From Cryobacterium sp. Y57 (lineage in GTDB: Bacteria > Actinomycetota > Actinomycetes > Actinomycetales > Microbacteriaceae), in contig NZ_PJJL01000071.1 in NCBI RefSeq assembly GCF_002929505.1, positions 1 to 64,000 on the forward strand: a stretch of DNA of 64,000 nt, given 5' to 3'. This document shows positions 62,895-64,000 of this stretch, in pieces; positions within the stretch are counted from its first letter, which is position 1; every line of letters starts with the position of its first letter. The notes under the pieces are model-generated. The model was given only the letters and a program-made list of their open reading frames with translations, did no database searches and had not been told where the DNA came from. The position numbers and the translations under genes were made by a program.

Positions 62895-64000
62895 CTATTG
62901 GCCGAGTCCGCGCACCAGAGTGACCACTTCCCGCATCGACAAGCTGGCCAGATAAGCTTTGGCGAGAGCGAGTCCGATCTCCGGCAGCGCGACCGAGTCG
63001 GGGAATGCCATGAAGACTGGCGCATACTCGGGTTGGAACTTGCTCTTGAACGCGAGTAATGATCGAAACCCGTACACCGGCTCGAGTGTGCGACCAAGGT
63101 ACTCGAGCAGACCGGTGGCAAGACCGCCCTGCCGGGGTTCGGATGAGGGAGCGAGCGGCGCCACCGACAGGCTGAGAAACTCAATCTCCGGGCGTTCCCG
63201 CATGCGCTCAGCAGTTTGGGCGATCAGGAATTCCATGACGCCGTTGATGCTGTCGGGACGGCGCCGCATGAAGTCGAGGGTCCAGCCCACGATTTCACCG
63301 TCCCGGTAGGTCGGCAGCCAACTCGTCACGGCGTGCACGCGGTCTTCAGCGTCAACGGCGATCATGAGGCGCACCCCCGGGTCACGCAGCTCGTCAAGGC
63401 CACCGAGGGTGAATCCGAGTTCGGGGAGTTCCTTTTCTTGAACCCATTGCTCAGAGATTTCGGCGATTTGGGCAGCTGCCGCGAACGAGAGCGACCGGTA
63501 GCTGGTCCACTCAGCCCGCACCCCGGCGCGGTCGGCGCGATTGATCGACGAGCGGATGTCCTGCCATTTCTTTCCCGTCGTGCTCCACCTGCTCGGCCGC
63601 AACAACGTCTCCTCCCCCACCTGCACCGTCGGCCAGCCCATCGAGGCGAAAACAACCTGCCAGCTCTCGTGCACGCTGTAGAAAACCGGAACCCAGCCGT
63701 TGTCGTCACACATGCGGGCGAAGAAAGCGACGGCGGCAACGGCCTCGGAGCGTGGTCCGACCGGCTCGGAGGTCGTGATGGCGATGCCGTTGACCACTCG
63801 GTAGGCGATGGCCGTACGTCCGCTTGAGGTGAACCACAGCGAATTGCCAGTCCAAGTGGTCATGAAGCCGAGCGATCCGCCGCCATGCGCTGAGAGCAGC
63901 ACGCGCAGGCGACTTGATGCATCGCCGGTCTGGCCGACGGACGCGCTCCGCAGGCAGAAGATCGCCCCCACGAAGATGACGATCCAGAATGCAGCGCCGA
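62895..64000 (-). CDS. DUF2156 protein, MprF-like aminoacyl-lipid synthase domain (5' end outside window)
   Basis: The gene enters from the right edge. The visible 367 residues begin inside a hydrophobic segment (FWIVIFVGAIFCL) and contain the DUF2156 domain, a double GNAT fold found at the C-terminus of MprF lysyl-phosphatidylglycerol synthases (NSLWFTSSGRTAIAYRVVNG, later VYGFRSLLAFKSKFQPEYAP). Such proteins transfer an amino acid from aminoacyl-tRNA to membrane lipids, altering surface charge. Full length and flippase domain cannot be seen. Confidence 0.88.
   Translation of the reverse strand, partial: GAAFWIVIFVGAIFCLRSASVGQTGDASSRLRVLLSAHGGGSLGFMTTWTGNSLWFTSSGRTAIAYRVVNGIAITTSEPVGPRSEAVAAVAFFARMCDDNGWVPVFYSVHESWQVVFASMGWPTVQVGEETLLRPSRWSTTGKKWQDIRSSINRADRAGVRAEWTSYRSLSFAAAAQIAEISEQWVQEKELPELGFTLGGLDELRDPGVRLMIAVDAEDRVHAVTSWLPTYRDGEIVGWTLDFMRRRPDSINGVMEFLIAQTAERMRERPEIEFLSLSVAPLAPSSEPRQGGLATGLLEYLGRTLEPVYGFRSLLAFKSKFQPEYAPVFMAFPDSVALPEIGLALAKAYLASLSMREVVTLVRGLGQ

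Overview
The window is high-GC DNA with dense, mostly minus-strand, translationally coupled genes in its right half. The core order recO-uppS-FrnE-type dsbA-dusB-dgt-dnaG, tRNA genes without encoded CCA ends, and several likely leaderless transcripts point to an actinobacterium. Protein character suggests a Microbacteriaceae member (Cryobacterium or a relative is a guess that needs a database search).

Left half (1 to about 28.5 kb) is accessory in style: mixed strands, long gaps, small unknown genes and broken genes. It opens inside an ABC-2 type ATPase, then carries a fused fructose-type PTS permease (EIIB-EIIC-EIIA) and small hypothetical genes. A DNA/RNA non-specific endonuclease lies opposite an unknown protein that contains a hexanucleotide repeat. 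Next come a stranded sensor kinase whose response regulator is cut short, with a recombinase fragment on one side and a complete serine recombinase on the other, then a seven-bladed RCC1-type propeller, a methyltransferase and an acetyltransferase. A CPBP protease faces a complete NarL/LuxR two-component pair. MerR/MFS and LysR/EamA divergent regulator-exporter pairs follow, then a DUF2283 protein and a membrane-anchored LuxR regulator. The half ends with a class A penicillin-binding protein, a MurJ-type flippase, and a tyrosine integrase plus excisionase next to a CAU-anticodon tRNA gene. That tRNA is the likely border of an integrated element.

Right half (about 28.6 to 64 kb) looks like chromosome backbone: a GT4 glycosyltransferase, a DMT transporter, peptide deformylase, a degenerate histidine kinase and tRNA-Asn. 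A complete oligopeptide ABC operon follows (binding protein, two permeases, a double ATPase and a third ATPase). Then comes a long minus-strand run from three GT2 glycosyltransferases through recO, uppS, an FrnE-like DsbA, a newly visible 46-residue cysteine-rich peptide, dusB, dgt and dnaG. From 46.8 to 59.3 kb lies a surface-polysaccharide region: GT2s, a large membrane protein, a secreted GH16 enzyme, a GT4, a flippase-GT2 fusion and a GT14-like enzyme. leuA follows with a Leu-rich leader peptide and hairpin, and the window ends inside a DUF2156 (MprF-like) gene.

The most interesting items are the flippase-glycosyltransferase fusion and its stand-alone paralogue, the 46-residue CCGGGCC-tailed peptide coupled to the DsbA-like gene, the histidine kinase with Gln in place of its phospho-accepting His, the leuA leader, and a GGGG-TT-CCCC hairpin that recurs at gene ends in the accessory half.
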